DNA of 64,000 nucleotides from Parasponia andersonii. Lineage: Eukaryota; Streptophyta; Magnoliopsida; Rosales; Cannabaceae. Below, piece by piece: positions 11,929 through 22,910 of this stretch. The stretch covers positions 317,206 through 381,205 of the forward strand of contig JXTB01000318.1 of assembly GCA_002914805.1 (NCBI GenBank), given 5' to 3'. The notes beneath the pieces were generated by a model. It was given only the letters and a program-made list of their open reading frames with translations, searched no databases and was not told the DNA's origin. Each line of letters begins with the position of its first letter. The stretch's first letter is position 1. Made by a program: the position numbers and the translations under genes.

Positions 11929-14096
11929 GTGTGTTTTGATAATTTTATAATTATTTTAGATAAAAATACTTTTTATTTTCTAAGGAATTAATATTATTAT
12001 TAAAAAAATATGTTTATTCATTATTGTAAAAGGGGCCAAAAATGATTACTTCAATTATTTTGGATAAAATACAAAAAATTAACACATTCTCGTATCCAAT
12101 CAAACATAATGTTTTGACATTTCTGAAAATCATAAAAAAGATTCTAATACACAACTAAACACAATTATTTAGATTTTTAACCAATTATATTACTCTTCTC
12201 AACTTTTCTATTAATCTGAAAACTTAGAACAAAAGCACTTTCTTCTACCTATCAATCAATCAAGATACTTAAAAGACAAAGTCTTTGCCATCGGATGATT
12301 AGTTAATTAAGGTGATAGACGCTTGAATTTTTCATCAAATTATATAGGGATCAATTTGGTATTATTGTATTGGCTAAATAATTTATGATTTTACTCAAAA
12401 TAAAAGATGGATTTTTTTAGCTTATAAATTTGTTGTAAAAAGGGGAATTTTGAGCTAATTACTCACGAAATCTTTAACTAAACTATGTGCTTTTAAAACG
12501 TTATAAATTATGAAATAATCTGATTTGAAAGCAATTTTATCAAAGACTAGTCCTGATAATACCAAGCTGAGTCTTGAATAGTTTCGAGTCATTTCAATGA
12601 GGTGGCCGATTGGTAAAAAGAAAAACTGAAATGTATCAATAAAGTGGAATTTAAACTAAATTTTCAAATATATATATATGTAATACAGATCAGTACATTT
12701 ACAAAAATACCAAAGTAACAGTTTAAAGAATTTAATCATCTCTTAGGAGTAACTGTAAAGCGAGCAAAATAATTGATGCACTGAAAAAACCGAATAACTC
12801 GACTAACTATAAACCAAAAAGAAACGAAAAAAAAAAAATTTAAATTTGGTCCGTTTGTTTGTTGACAATTCAACCCAAAAATTATAGAATTGACCTAAAA
12901 AAATAAAGCATGCATAAAATATAGTCCATGTATTTATAATAAGCAATTTTATTTTAACTGTAATATTAAAATTGATATAGTTTATATGTGAAATATAGTA
13001 GCTTTTATAATTGGTTTGTATACCGGATACATCAACTTAAATACTTGGTGTGTCGGTTATTTAGTATAAACATTAAAAAAGAGATTTGTGTTATAATAAA
13101 ATGTCAAATGGCCGTCTTCTAAATGCCCCTTAAAAAAAAAAAAAACAAAAGAGGAAATAAGGCGTAATAGTAGTTCGTGGGGTTAAGTTTTCACCTTTTG
13201 CAGTTCCTCCTTTATTATTTCTTTGTTTATAATAGTTTTTTTAATTAAATTTCCAAATTTGTCCTTAAATTTTCTATGACTGGTTGAGGTTTTTCAACTT
13301 ACTAGAGGTACATCTAGGTACAAAACTACTATATATCAAAAGTTTAATATCAAATAACTATTTACAAAAAACCTCAAGTCAAAACAAAATTTTGTTGAAG
13401 TTCTTTGTGAAATACACATTTGTTATAGTGTATTTTAAGAAATATATCTTTTAATAATTTTTTGGTGAATACATTTTATTAAATTTTAAATTATTTTAAA
13501 TACTAAAATATTTCTAATATTTCTCTTATCTAGGGTTCAATTTCGACTAAACAGAGGAGGTCGAGTTGCTAGATATCTTATTTAATGCTTTTGTGTCTAG
13601 CTCAAAACATTCAAACGGTGATCTAGTTCTAATTAGATAAAAAAAGGTCGAGCTATTAAACACCTTATCTAGCACCGATTGATACTCTAGTACTCATGAT
13701 ACCCTATCTTGTGCTAAATATTCACATTTTTTTTCGATGGAGTTGGTAGACACTTCTGTCTAGCGCTCACCATTATATTTAGCGCTTTCAAAGAGAATAT
13801 AAATCCATTTGTATCTCTTTTTTTTCAAAAAAAAAAAGTGTAATTACCTAAAAACTATTGGAAGAAAAGCATTTTCTAAAGTTGTCTATAGAGAAAGTAT
13901 ATTTTACCTAATTAAATGAACCTGACTAGCAGTGATTTGAGCCAAGATGACTTTTCAAGGATAATTTAGTCAAAACGACTTGTTTAGGAGTGTCACGACA
14001 TTAATGACTATTTTTTTTTTCGGAAGGAAGTAGCCACTATATTTTATGATCATAAATTTTTGAATTTTTTAAGACCAATAAGTGATCATTGATATT
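11929..14096. other. Intergenic AT-rich DNA
   Basis: Read on both strands: only short A/T runs and short spurious frames, with no recognisable domain, RNA gene or repeat boundary. Confidence 0.6.
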
Positions 14097-14395
14097 GTGA
14101 CTACGACACTAAAATTTAGATAAATGACTAATATTTTAAATTTGATTAAGTAAATGTTTATTTTTAAAATTTTATAACTAAATGTCTAGATATATATATA
14201 TATATATATATTTGGTAAATATATTTATTTACTAATTTCAGTTACTGTACTGAAATGTACTGAATATATAATTTTTTATACTTGGTATATAAACATATAT
14301 ATCAGACATTTTGTTATAAAATTTGAAGGGATATTTACTTAAATTGGGGCCAAAATTTGATCATATTTCTAAATGCCGCTAAAATGTCACTATAT
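14097..14395. mobile_element. Fold-back element in the MUSTANG 5' flank
   Basis: The left arm (gtgactacgacactaaaatt, then aaattttataactaaatgtc at about 14163) pairs with the right arm. Read on the other strand, the right arm goes from tatagtgacattttagcggc to aaattttataacaaaatgtc. The centre holds an (AT)n run (14191-14212) and the inverted words agttactgtactgaaatgta. It is a different family from the element at 10813. No coding capacity. Confidence 0.55.
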
Positions 14396-14619
14396 AATTT
14401 TTTTTTTTAAATCATTTGGGCCGTAAACATTACTTAGTTAGGTCCATTTCCCAATTTTGTTCGGGCCCAATGAGAATCCTCAGCCCAGCCCATTACATAT
14501 ATAATAGTTAATTATTGTGTTGTATTATTTAAAGGAAAAAAAATTTCCGTAGGCATTGGGCAAAACAGTAATTATGTAAAGGAGGACGGAATTTCTTTGA
14601 CCTAAATACCCCTTTTTCT

Positions 14620-16158
14620 GTGAACGCCCCAAAACCTGTATTTCCCTTGTCAACCCTCACAACTCTGCCTCTTCTGCCCCTGTAATTCCCTCGTCTTCCA
14701 CCACTCTCTTCCTTTGCCCTTTCTCTCTCCTTTCTTTCTTTTCCGATTTTCTCCACTCTCTCTCTTTACATTACCCGCCATTTTCCCCACTTTTCAAATT
14801 CTCGTTTTCTTACCTTCCCTTTCTTCTTCCTCCGCCCGCCATTAATCTCCTTCTCTCTCCTAACTGCAATTGCGACACCCTCCCTCGTTCCTCCCCTTGA
14901 TCCGGGTCCGAAAGCATTTTTCCGGACCTTCATGAACGACTGGCTATTCTCTCTGTGTTATTTGCTCCGTTCTGAAATGGTTTTCTGGGGGTGACTCACT
15001 CGTGTTCTGAGGTAGGGTTTCGTATGATTTCTGGTTCAATTCCCACTGTTAGAGCTTTTATTCTGTGCATTTTCTGTGATGGGGTTGTATTATTTTTGGT
15101 CTGTTTTGGTTATTTATGGTTGATTTTGGGTTTACTGATTGTTTTATTTTGTGGGCATGGTTTAATTTTCCGTGAAAATTATTATTTTGGAAGCTGGTTT
15201 AGTTTGATGTTTTGTTTTGTGGGTGTTTCTAGGTGGGTTTTGTTTTATTTTTCTTATTTTTGAATTGGTTTAGTATCAAATTCTTGTTGTTTATACATTT
15301 TTACAACTAACTTCAATCATTGGTATTTGCTTGGTTTTATTAAGATCTTTTTGTTTGGTTGGGTGGTCTAACTTTGAAGCTGTTGAAGTTAAAGAAAGAA
15401 AAAATGGAACATGTGTTTTTGAATGATTTTTCCGAGCGAAATTAAATATTTTTTTGGGAAAAAAAAAAAAAGAAGAAGATTATTCTAGCGAACCTAGCCT
15501 CCCTGTATATTTATGCTTCTCAACTTGTTGGCAGCCATTAAGCATAAAATTTTGCATAATAAGGTAAGAGTTTTTGCATTAGGTCATTACTCTTGTTTGG
15601 TATTAAAAATCAAGGGAAAAGGGGGAGACTACTACTCCCGTTTGAGTGTTGTTAGATGTTGTGGGACGGATGCAGGAGAGCTAGCTGATTTGCAATTTTA
15701 CGGGGTCCTTTCATTTTGTTTGTCATGTGTTGTATTTCCTTTTTTCCATCTGTTGTGTTGTTTGCAACAGTCGCCTGGTGGTGGTGGTTTTGCTTAGTGA
15801 AGTTTTCTTTTAGAATAGAAGAAGAGCTTCTATTGTTTAGTAGCATTGCAGATTTTAATGATATTTTGTTATGGGGACATTGAGAAGTTGAAGATTTTGA
15901 AATTGTCTTCCTAGTGCTAGCTGGGTGTGTTCTTTTTACGTGGTTATCCAAGTCAGTATAGGATGTACATGGTTTTCTGTATACTGCTTGATTGAATAAT
16001 ATGGTTTTTTTAGCTTGACTACTGTTACTTTGCTTGGCAGGCATGCTTTGATATAGTTGGAGAAACAGTATTATAAACTAGTCAACTTTTCGGGAGACAT
16101 TGGAGCTGATTTTGTTATTGTTGCTCTAGTTTTCATATATTGATACTGGTTTCTTGGA
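14620..16158 (+). other. 5' leader and leader intron of the MUSTANG gene
   Basis: A CT-rich leader (14640-14900, many CTCTCT and TTCC words) typical of plant 5' UTRs precedes a well-formed intron. The donor is CTGAG|GTAGGG at 15012 and the acceptor TTGCTTGGCAG|GC at 16040. The intron is 1029 bases and T-rich, with an A/AG run near 15460. The second leader exon (16041-16158) ends at the ATG. The transcription start is not fixed. Frames inside the intron (15513-15797 and the reverse 15652-16044) are spurious. Confidence 0.65.
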
Positions 16159-18420
16159 ATGGCTAACCATGAACTGATACTTGGTCAGAATCATAATTTA
16201 GCACTTGGTCAGAATCAGCAGATGGTGCTGGGCCATAATCACAACCTTGATCTTGGTCAGAGCCATGGTTTGGAAGTTGGGCAAGCTCATGAGCATCATT
16301 TGGGCTTAAATGAGCCCCATGACCATGATTTGGATTTAGGGCATGCCCATGACCATGATTTGGGGTTAGGACAGAATCATGACCAAGAAGGCGATGATGG
16401 TCACAATTATGGGCATGAGAACGAGTTAGCTATGGATCGAAAACCTGAACATGAAAACCATGAATTGGCTCTTACTGCTCAGAATCATGAGTTGGCTTTA
16501 TCAGATAACAATGAGTTGGCTGTGTCGGAAACCCAAGAACTTGATGACAACCTTGAACTAGCCGTGGTGGATCAGAGTCAGGAATTGGCAATTGAATCTG
16601 CTCACGATATGGAGATTGAGGATTCCGAGCTTGTAGTTCCTACCACTCCTGTGATTCAGGCCCGTATGATTGTTGCAAGTCCTACTTATGAGCTGTCAGT
16701 TGGACAAGAGTTCCCAGATGTCAAGAGCTGCCGCAGGGCTTTAAGGGACACTGCGATTGCCCTGCATTTTGAAATGCAAACAATAAAATCTGACAAGACT
16801 CGTTTCACTGCCAAATGTGCCAGTGAGGGATGTCCCTGGCGTATTCATGCGGCAAAGCTCCCAGGAGTTCCAACTTTCACTATCAGGACCATCCATGAGT
16901 CTCATACATGTGGTGGCATTGCTCATCTTGGCCATCAGCAAGCCTCAGTTCAGTGGGTTGCAAACTCTGTGGAGCAACGACTCAAGGAGAATCCTAATTA
17001 CAAGCCAAAGGAGATACTGGAGGAGATTCACCGGGTCCATGGTATTACCTTATCCTATAAGCAAGCCTGGCGAGGCAAGGAACGCATAATGGCTGCTATG
17101 CGTGGATCCTTTGAAGAAGGGTACAGATTGCTTCCTCAATATTGTGAACAGGTTAAACGCACAAACCCAGGGAGTATTGCATCTGTTTATGGAAATCCAA
17201 ATGATAATTGCTTCCAGCATCTATTCATATCATTTCAGGCATCAATTTATGGTTTTCTAAATGCTTGCCGGCCACTCCTTGGGCTTGATAGGACATATTT
17301 GAAGAGTAAATATCTGGGTACATTGCTTCTTGCTACTGGTTTTGATGGTGATGGTGCTCTGTTTCCTCTAGCATTTGGTGTTGTTGATGAGGAAAATGAT
17401 GATAATTGGATGTGGTTTCTATCTGAACTCCGTAACCTGCTTGAGATCAATACAGAAAACATGCCTAGGCTTACAATCTTGTCAGACAGGATGAAGTGCA
17501 TTGTAGATGGAGTGGAAGCAAATTTTCCAACTGCATTTCATGGTTTTTGCATGCGTCATTTGAGTGACAGCTTTCGCAAGGAGTTTAACAATACGATTCT
17601 TGTCAACCTTTTATGGGAAGCTGCTCATGTTCTTACAGTCATTGAATTTGAAGCAAAAATTTTAGAGATTGAAGAAATATCGCAGGATGCTGCATATTGG
17701 ATTAGACGTATTCCACCTCGCTTGTGGGCTACTGCTTATTTTGAGGGGACAAGATTTGGGCATTTGACAGCTAATATCGTTGAGTCATTGAATACCTGGA
17801 TCTTGGAGGCCTCTGGGCTTCCTATAATCCAGATGATGGAATGCATTAGAAGGCAATTGATGACTTGGTTTAATGAACGCCGAGAAACCAGTATGCAGTG
17901 GACGTCAATACTTGTGCCTACTGCAGAGAGGCGTGTTGCAGAGGCACTAGAGCGTGCACGTACCTATCAGGTCCTTCGTGCTAATGAAGCTGAATTTGAA
18001 GTCATATCTCACGAGGGAACAAATATTGTTGACATTCGAAACCGTTGCTGCCTTTGTCGAGGCTGGCAGCTTTATGGTTTGCCCTGTGCTCATGCTGTGG
18101 CAGCGCTTCTCTCTTGTAGGCAAAATGTCCACCGATTCACAGAAAGCTGTTTTACAGTGGCAACTTATCGGAAGACATACTCGCAAACAATACATCCCAT
18201 TCCAGATAAATCTCTATGGAAGGAGTTAACTGAGGGAGACCCAAATGCCAACAAAGCTGCTGAGGTTGTAATCAACCCGCCTAAGTCGCTCCGGCCACCA
18301 GGACGGCCAAGAAAGAAACGAGTTCGAGCAGAAGATCGTGGTCGTGTGAAGCGAGTTGTGCATTGTAGTCGCTGCAATCAGACGGGGCACTTTAGAACCA
18401 CATGTGCTGCACCCATATAA
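16159..18420 (+). CDS. MUSTANG-type domesticated Mutator transposase, 753 aa
   Basis: An uninterrupted single-exon frame encodes a MULE-transposase protein of the MUSTANG family, which derives from Mutator transposases and persists as a host gene, probably acting on DNA or transcription in the nucleus. Residues 1-110 are a His/Gly-rich repeat built on NHxLxLGQ. The MuDR DNA-binding region is at about 175-260 (SVGQEFPDVKSCRRAL; CxxEGCPWRIHA). The transposase core (about 370-560) keeps acidic residues at D377 (GLDRTYLK), D443 (LSDR) and E542 (NIVESLN). A SWIM zinc finger has C631, C633, C643 and H645. An RPPGRPRKKR AT-hook-like stretch precedes a C-terminal zinc knuckle, C736-C739-H744-C749. 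There is no PB1 domain, which points to the MUG1-like clade. No terminal inverted repeats flank it. Family sure; exact orthologue inferred from synteny. Confidence 0.93.
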   Translation: MANHELILGQNHNLALGQNQQMVLGHNHNLDLGQSHGLEVGQAHEHHLGLNEPHDHDLDLGHAHDHDLGLGQNHDQEGDDGHNYGHENELAMDRKPEHENHELALTAQNHELALSDNNELAVSETQELDDNLELAVVDQSQELAIESAHDMEIEDSELVVPTTPVIQARMIVASPTYELSVGQEFPDVKSCRRALRDTAIALHFEMQTIKSDKTRFTAKCASEGCPWRIHAAKLPGVPTFTIRTIHESHTCGGIAHLGHQQASVQWVANSVEQRLKENPNYKPKEILEEIHRVHGITLSYKQAWRGKERIMAAMRGSFEEGYRLLPQYCEQVKRTNPGSIASVYGNPNDNCFQHLFISFQASIYGFLNACRPLLGLDRTYLKSKYLGTLLLATGFDGDGALFPLAFGVVDEENDDNWMWFLSELRNLLEINTENMPRLTILSDRMKCIVDGVEANFPTAFHGFCMRHLSDSFRKEFNNTILVNLLWEAAHVLTVIEFEAKILEIEEISQDAAYWIRRIPPRLWATAYFEGTRFGHLTANIVESLNTWILEASGLPIIQMMECIRRQLMTWFNERRETSMQWTSILVPTAERRVAEALERARTYQVLRANEAEFEVISHEGTNIVDIRNRCCLCRGWQLYGLPCAHAVAALLSCRQNVHRFTESCFTVATYRKTYSQTIHPIPDKSLWKELTEGDPNANKAAEVVINPPKSLRPPGRPRKKRVRAEDRGRVKRVVHCSRCNQTGHFRTTCAAPI

Positions 18421-19430
18421 CTTGTCTCTTTTGACAATTGCTTTGCTGCTTTTTAAGTCTAGAGTCCAGACGTCTTCTGTGCAAAGGAATTCTTGCTTTG
18501 TGATTATTTATTTAGTTTTTGTTAGTCGGATCGTTAAGTTAATCTTCTATTTGTTAGAATTATGTGAAGTAAGATCATTATGTACCATCATATGTGAATG
18601 TTCAATCCAATAAGTTGATGTTAAGTAGCAATACGTGATGATTGTAGTATCCAACTTTTAGAAAGTGGCTTTCCAGGTTTCTGTGCACAACTTTCAACTT
18701 TCACTGTTTTACACATCTCGGCTACTACTGACTTTTTCCCGTATCTTGATCAAGAATTTGAGATCGACTATGGTTCATGCAGTTTCTGAACCATGAAATA
18801 TTGTGCTTCTAAGTTCTAAGTGGACGAGACTACTTCATTAGGCCTAATCAATGAAACCATTTTTCGCTTGGAAGATTTCGATCAACCTTTTATTCAGACT
18901 GTCAGATCTAACATCAGAGAGGCCACTTAATGTTAGTCCTCGCCTCATTTCTCTGTGTTTGTTCGAAGCGAGATGCACATGATTTGGCAGTGAGTTTGAA
19001 GGAGATTTAGAAATAAAGACGTAGATGTAACATATACGAGCAATAAGTTGTCTTATTTTTCAAACTTGATCTTTTTTCGGAAGGACCAAAAGCGGAATTT
19101 TTTTCTTATTTGTTATTACTATGTATTCTAGAAAGCCTTGGTTAGGTGTGATTCTCCTCAAGTATCTGCAACTAAGAAAAGAAAGCTAAAAGACCAATTC
19201 GGCTTACCCCACATTTCATAAGGAAAAGAAGGCATTTCCCAACAAAAAATACAATATAGACTCAAATGTGAAATACAATACACACTACACACAAAGAACA
19301 TTGAACAAGTTTAGCTCAATTTACTAGTTTATGCATGCATTACGAGAACCACGGTTGTTATTCCTCAGTACCTTCAACGTATATTCAAATATTATGACAG
19401 CGGCATCATAAAGGCTTTCTTTGTATTCTT
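18421..19430. other. MUSTANG 3' UTR and spacer
   Basis: The first roughly 220 bases after the stop are a plausible 3' UTR, with AATAAG-like words near 18608. The rest, up to the convergent gene at 19431, shows no domain or repeat. Confidence 0.5.
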
Positions 19431-19973
19431 TTATTCTCTTTTGAGGGAGTTGCTCTTCCTCCTTCCAGCACTTGATGTCTTCCTGATCATCATTTTAGCG
19501 CGATTAATGTAATCCGAGAATCCGTCTTTAGCACTGTTGTCTTTCTCAGTATCATGAATATCATCAGCTTCAGAGGCAGTCTTCCCACTGCCAAGATTTG
19601 ACACAGCTCTGATCTTCATCTTTGCCTGATGAATGTAGTCTGAAAACAAATCATTCTTTCCCACATCTGATTTTTCACCATCATGTTTAACGTCTGGTTC
19701 ACTACTGTCCACAGCAACTTTGGCTTTTGGTGGTAGCTCTAACTTGTACTTTTCAGCTTCGGCTTTCTGGCTTTCAGGTTGGACATCACTAGTTTTCCCA
19801 GCATGATTTTGAGTTGGATGTGAAAGATTTGAAGCACCTGGTGCAGGCTTGTGGTCTTGCTGGTGGTCTGAGATATCTTGATTGGTTTGACAGTTGCAAC
19901 AGAGGATACATGTAAAGACTTTCTCACAAGCACTTGGGGAGTTGGATAGATTCTCACCCTTTTCCATTGACAT
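19431..19973 (-). CDS. Small plant protein with two FSDYI-x-x-AK-x-KIR repeats, 180 aa (copy 1)
   Basis: A single-exon frame of unknown function. It has a Cys-rich N-terminus (CEKVFTCILCCNC, about residues 16-28) and a polar, low-complexity middle. Two copies of a 19-residue motif follow: FSDYIHQAKMKIRAVSNLG (110-128) and FSDYINRAKMMIRKTSSAG (152-170). The tail is basic (RRKSNSLKRE). There is no signal peptide or membrane segment. A paralogue with the same plan lies 1.2 kb away at 21177-21686 on the same strand, and upstream sequence blocks are shared. The second motif and the basic RKTSS words could be kinase-target-like, but that is a guess. I recognise it as a conserved plant family without a firm name. 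Confidence 0.75.
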   Translation of the reverse strand: MSMEKGENLSNSPSACEKVFTCILCCNCQTNQDISDHQQDHKPAPGASNLSHPTQNHAGKTSDVQPESQKAEAEKYKLELPPKAKVAVDSSEPDVKHDGEKSDVGKNDLFSDYIHQAKMKIRAVSNLGSGKTASEADDIHDTEKDNSAKDGFSDYINRAKMMIRKTSSAGRRKSNSLKRE

Positions 19974-20085
19974 AATGGAAGCAAAAGAAAGATGAGAAAG
20001 TTTGTTATGATTTCGAAACGAAACAGATGGTAGTAAAATCTAGGAGGTTGTATGGAGTGCAACTTTGAAAGGCCTAGATTAGTTG

Positions 20086-20219
20086 GTATTTATCTCTCTA
20101 AATGGATGGAAAGAAATATCAAGTGGTTATTAAGATGTAAGAGGGTTTGGCTAAGATTCTTAATAAAAAGCCGTCTGGTATCACATTCTCTCTTCCTTTC
20201 CTTGGCTATAATTTCTTCA
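20086..20219 (-). promoter_or_regulatory. Promoter of the 180-aa gene with duplicated blocks
   Basis: A TATA-like GATAAATA (20086-20093, minus strand) lies about 115 bases upstream of the ATG. Further up are gtttggctaagattct (20145-20160) and tatcacattctctcttcctt (20179-20198), followed by ccttggctataatttctt. The same blocks in the same order precede the paralogue at 21903-22006. Confidence 0.5.
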
Positions 20220-21176
20220 GAAACTCGAATCTTACTTGTACACCTAATACAGCACAATCTACGAAAGGTATTAAATATTTTTCAAGAGTCGTATAATAGG
20301 ACAGGTTATTTCAGGCAGATGAGAAAGTGACAAGTTGAGCCAAAATTTCAAAATAGCATCTTAGAAATGGTACTTTGTAAAAATGAGCAACTATTCCATA
20401 ACAAGTTCAGGAATATCCTATATTGGTGACGCCTACCATGAGAAAACGTGATTCCCCTAATCATTTTTAAAGGTCTAAAAGAGATGCGTAGTTTTCAGAC
20501 GGAAAATCACACTTCTCTTCTGCTAGAATCTTAAACTAGTTTACAGCCAATTAAGACAATTAACTATTTAGGAATGTGTTTAGTTGTCTTCCTTCACGAG
20601 TTTGGCACTAAAATATGATTCTTGGTTATCTCTTAAAGAATAGTGTATAGTCCGAAAGAGCTGGATGTTGAATAACATTACACAGAAGATTTCCATGAAC
20701 ATGTGAGATGCTGGTGTAATATCTTTAATTAGGATTAATAATCAGGAAAGCTTCTTTACAATATCTTTTACTTTTTCTTGAAGGGGGTCTTTTTCAATAT
20801 CTTGTTATATTATAGTCATATTCACCAGACATGGCAATAAAAGGAACTGGCTAAATTGTCTCATCATTGAAAATGAGGCAAGTTCAAGACTTTATTGGTC
20901 GAATTCTAAAGCAACAAGTGGATTTAAAAATATTAAACATTTGTATTTAACTTTCATTGAAAGTAATACAGACTTAACTGAATAAATCAAATGAGGTATC
21001 ACATATAGAAGGAACCGAATTGTTCCACACAAGAAATTAATCTCATATCAGAGAGAACAGAAAAACCATGAACGGGCTTAACACACCACCATTATAGTCA
21101 TCAAGACCATTATTTATAAAGAACGAACCATAAAGACCACCATTAACAAAGAATTTGAGTAAATTATTCTCATTTT
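20220..21176. other. Spacer between the two small paralogous genes
   Basis: Nearly 1 kb of unique AT-rich DNA. It includes the 3' UTR of the 169-aa gene near 21100-21176. No domain, repeat array or RNA gene was seen. Confidence 0.5.
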
Positions 21177-21686
21177 CTAAAAAGAGATCATCCTTTTGCT
21201 TCCAATGCTAGAAGTCTTGCTGATCTTGAGCTTAGCGCGATTAATATAGTCCACAAACACATCATTAGCATCAGCTTTCTTCTCTGCATCATAAACCTCA
21301 TCTTCATTGGACGTGGTCTCTCTATGATCACCACCACCAACATTTGACATAGCTCTGATCTTAAACTTGGCTCGGTTAATGTAATCGGAAAAGGCCTCGT
21401 TGATATCAGAACCCGATCTCTGACCTTGTTTCTGAACATACCGCTCGACATCTGAATCAGCAAAGGGCAGCCTCTCACCAGTGATTGCTTTTGCTGGTTG
21501 CTCAAATTTAGGCTTGTACTTCTCTGTATGTTGCTTGTAGTACTCCTGCTCTGAAAGATAGGATGGTTGGGATGCAGGCAGATGGTATTGTTTCAGGTGT
21601 GAGTGACTTGTTTCTTGAGAAGTTGGAAATATACAACAGAAAATTTTCTCACAGACAGACCTAGAGTCATTGTGACTGTCCTCCAT
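21177..21686 (-). CDS. Small plant protein with two DYINRAK repeats, 169 aa (copy 2)
   Basis: Paralogue of the 180-aa protein at 19431-19973, in the same orientation. It has the same plan: a Cys-containing N-terminus (VCEKIFCCIF, residues 11-20), a polar middle with a shared TEKYKPKFE-type segment, and two motifs, FSDYINRAKFKIRAMSNVG (99-117) and FVDYINRAKLKISKTSSIG (144-162). Spacing between motifs is close to that of copy 1 (26 against 23 residues), so the pair arose by tandem duplication and both frames stayed open. Function unknown; no localisation signal seen. Confidence 0.75.
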   Translation of the reverse strand: MEDSHNDSRSVCEKIFCCIFPTSQETSHSHLKQYHLPASQPSYLSEQEYYKQHTEKYKPKFEQPAKAITGERLPFADSDVERYVQKQGQRSGSDINEAFSDYINRAKFKIRAMSNVGGGDHRETTSNEDEVYDAEKKADANDVFVDYINRAKLKISKTSSIGSKRMISF

Positions 21687-21787
21687 ATTGAAATGTGAAG
21701 GAACTATGACTCAGAGAGCTGAGTTGGTTTGCAAGCTGATGAAATGTGAGTTTGTGAGTGGCATTTTTATGAGAGCCAGGGAGGTCA

Positions 21788-22006
21788 TTATATATTCTGC
21801 TTCAAGTAACAGGTAAGAAATTAAAAAATATATAATTATGTTATGGAGAATCTTCCATTGATCCTTGTCTCAAAACTAAATATAATATGTTAAAATGAGG
21901 AAAGTTTGGCTAAGATTCCTGTTAAAGGGACAACTTGCCCGGTTTTTCCAAGTGATGTGATGTATTGGATCATATTCCCTCGCTTTCCCTGCTCCTATTT
22001 TCTTTG
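21788..22006 (-). promoter_or_regulatory. Promoter of the 169-aa gene with duplicated blocks
   Basis: A TATA box (AATATATAA on the minus strand, 21788-21796) lies about 100 bases upstream of the ATG. The plus-strand blocks gtttggctaagattcctgtt (21904-21923) and ggatcatattccctcgcttt (21967-21986), then cctattttcttt, match those of the sister gene. Their survival is greater than in the DNA between them. Confidence 0.5.
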
Positions 22007-22910
22007 CCAACTGAAAAAACTTAGCAAGAAATGGACCTAGCACAGCCTAAAAAATTGAAAATACGCATGTTCTTTAGCTGTTTTATGCCAAATGAGATTT
22101 CAAAGTCTAGTAATCATAAGATATGGAAGGTTTAGGCATCTTGGAAGAATACAAGGAAGAAACGTGAGTCTACTATATGAATACTTTAGGCATAGAGAAG
22201 TCATGATTCTACCACTTTTATCATTGAATTGTTTCAAAAATGAATAATGGACTTTTCTGGTGACAAACCACTAGCTGGTAGTAATTGTCACTTTGTGTCT
22301 TTTCATGGTAACAACTGCGGTTAGGAAAAATTGATTGCAAGAAAAAGCATTCCAACTGGACTCGCTCCAAAATTCAATTTTAATTATGAAATTAGCAGCA
22401 AAACTAGCTATACCTAACTATTGGTAACTTGAGCTCTTGAGACTTCTTATGCATGTATCTTGCTGTTTATACATACATATGTATTGCACATACACCCAGT
22501 AAAACAAAGAAACTACATATCACTGCAACTTTGCAAGTAAGAGAGCACATAGATTAACTAACGAGCTCACAATTTTCCACCGAAAATATTCTTATCCATT
22601 CAGCCATCTAAAAGTATTGTAGCCCGTTGATGTGTACTTCAATCGGGGTATATTTACTTAATGTGTACGTTTTATACGAATTAGTATGTTTACACACTCA
22701 TACTAATTACAATCTCTCGTACCAGTAAAAGGACCAAAGGGGTAAAACCCAACTGATCACAATTTCACATCCGAAAAAGAAATCTGAAAGAGTGGAATCT
22801 AAAATCTGAAATAACCCCAAAGTATTCGACACTTTACATGCTTTTGCACCACGCCTTTTTTGAAAAAAGAGCATGGGCATTGGACAAGTAATAGGTGTTG
22901 TAAGTGATCT
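22007..22910. other. Spacer before the ankyrin cluster
   Basis: About 900 bases of unique AT-rich DNA including the presumed 3' UTR of the ankyrin pseudogene. No coding or repeat signal recognised. Confidence 0.5.

Noticed and set aside
15513..16044. Open frames of 94 (+) and 130 (-) codons
   Set aside because: They lie inside the well-supported leader intron of the MUSTANG gene and match no family.
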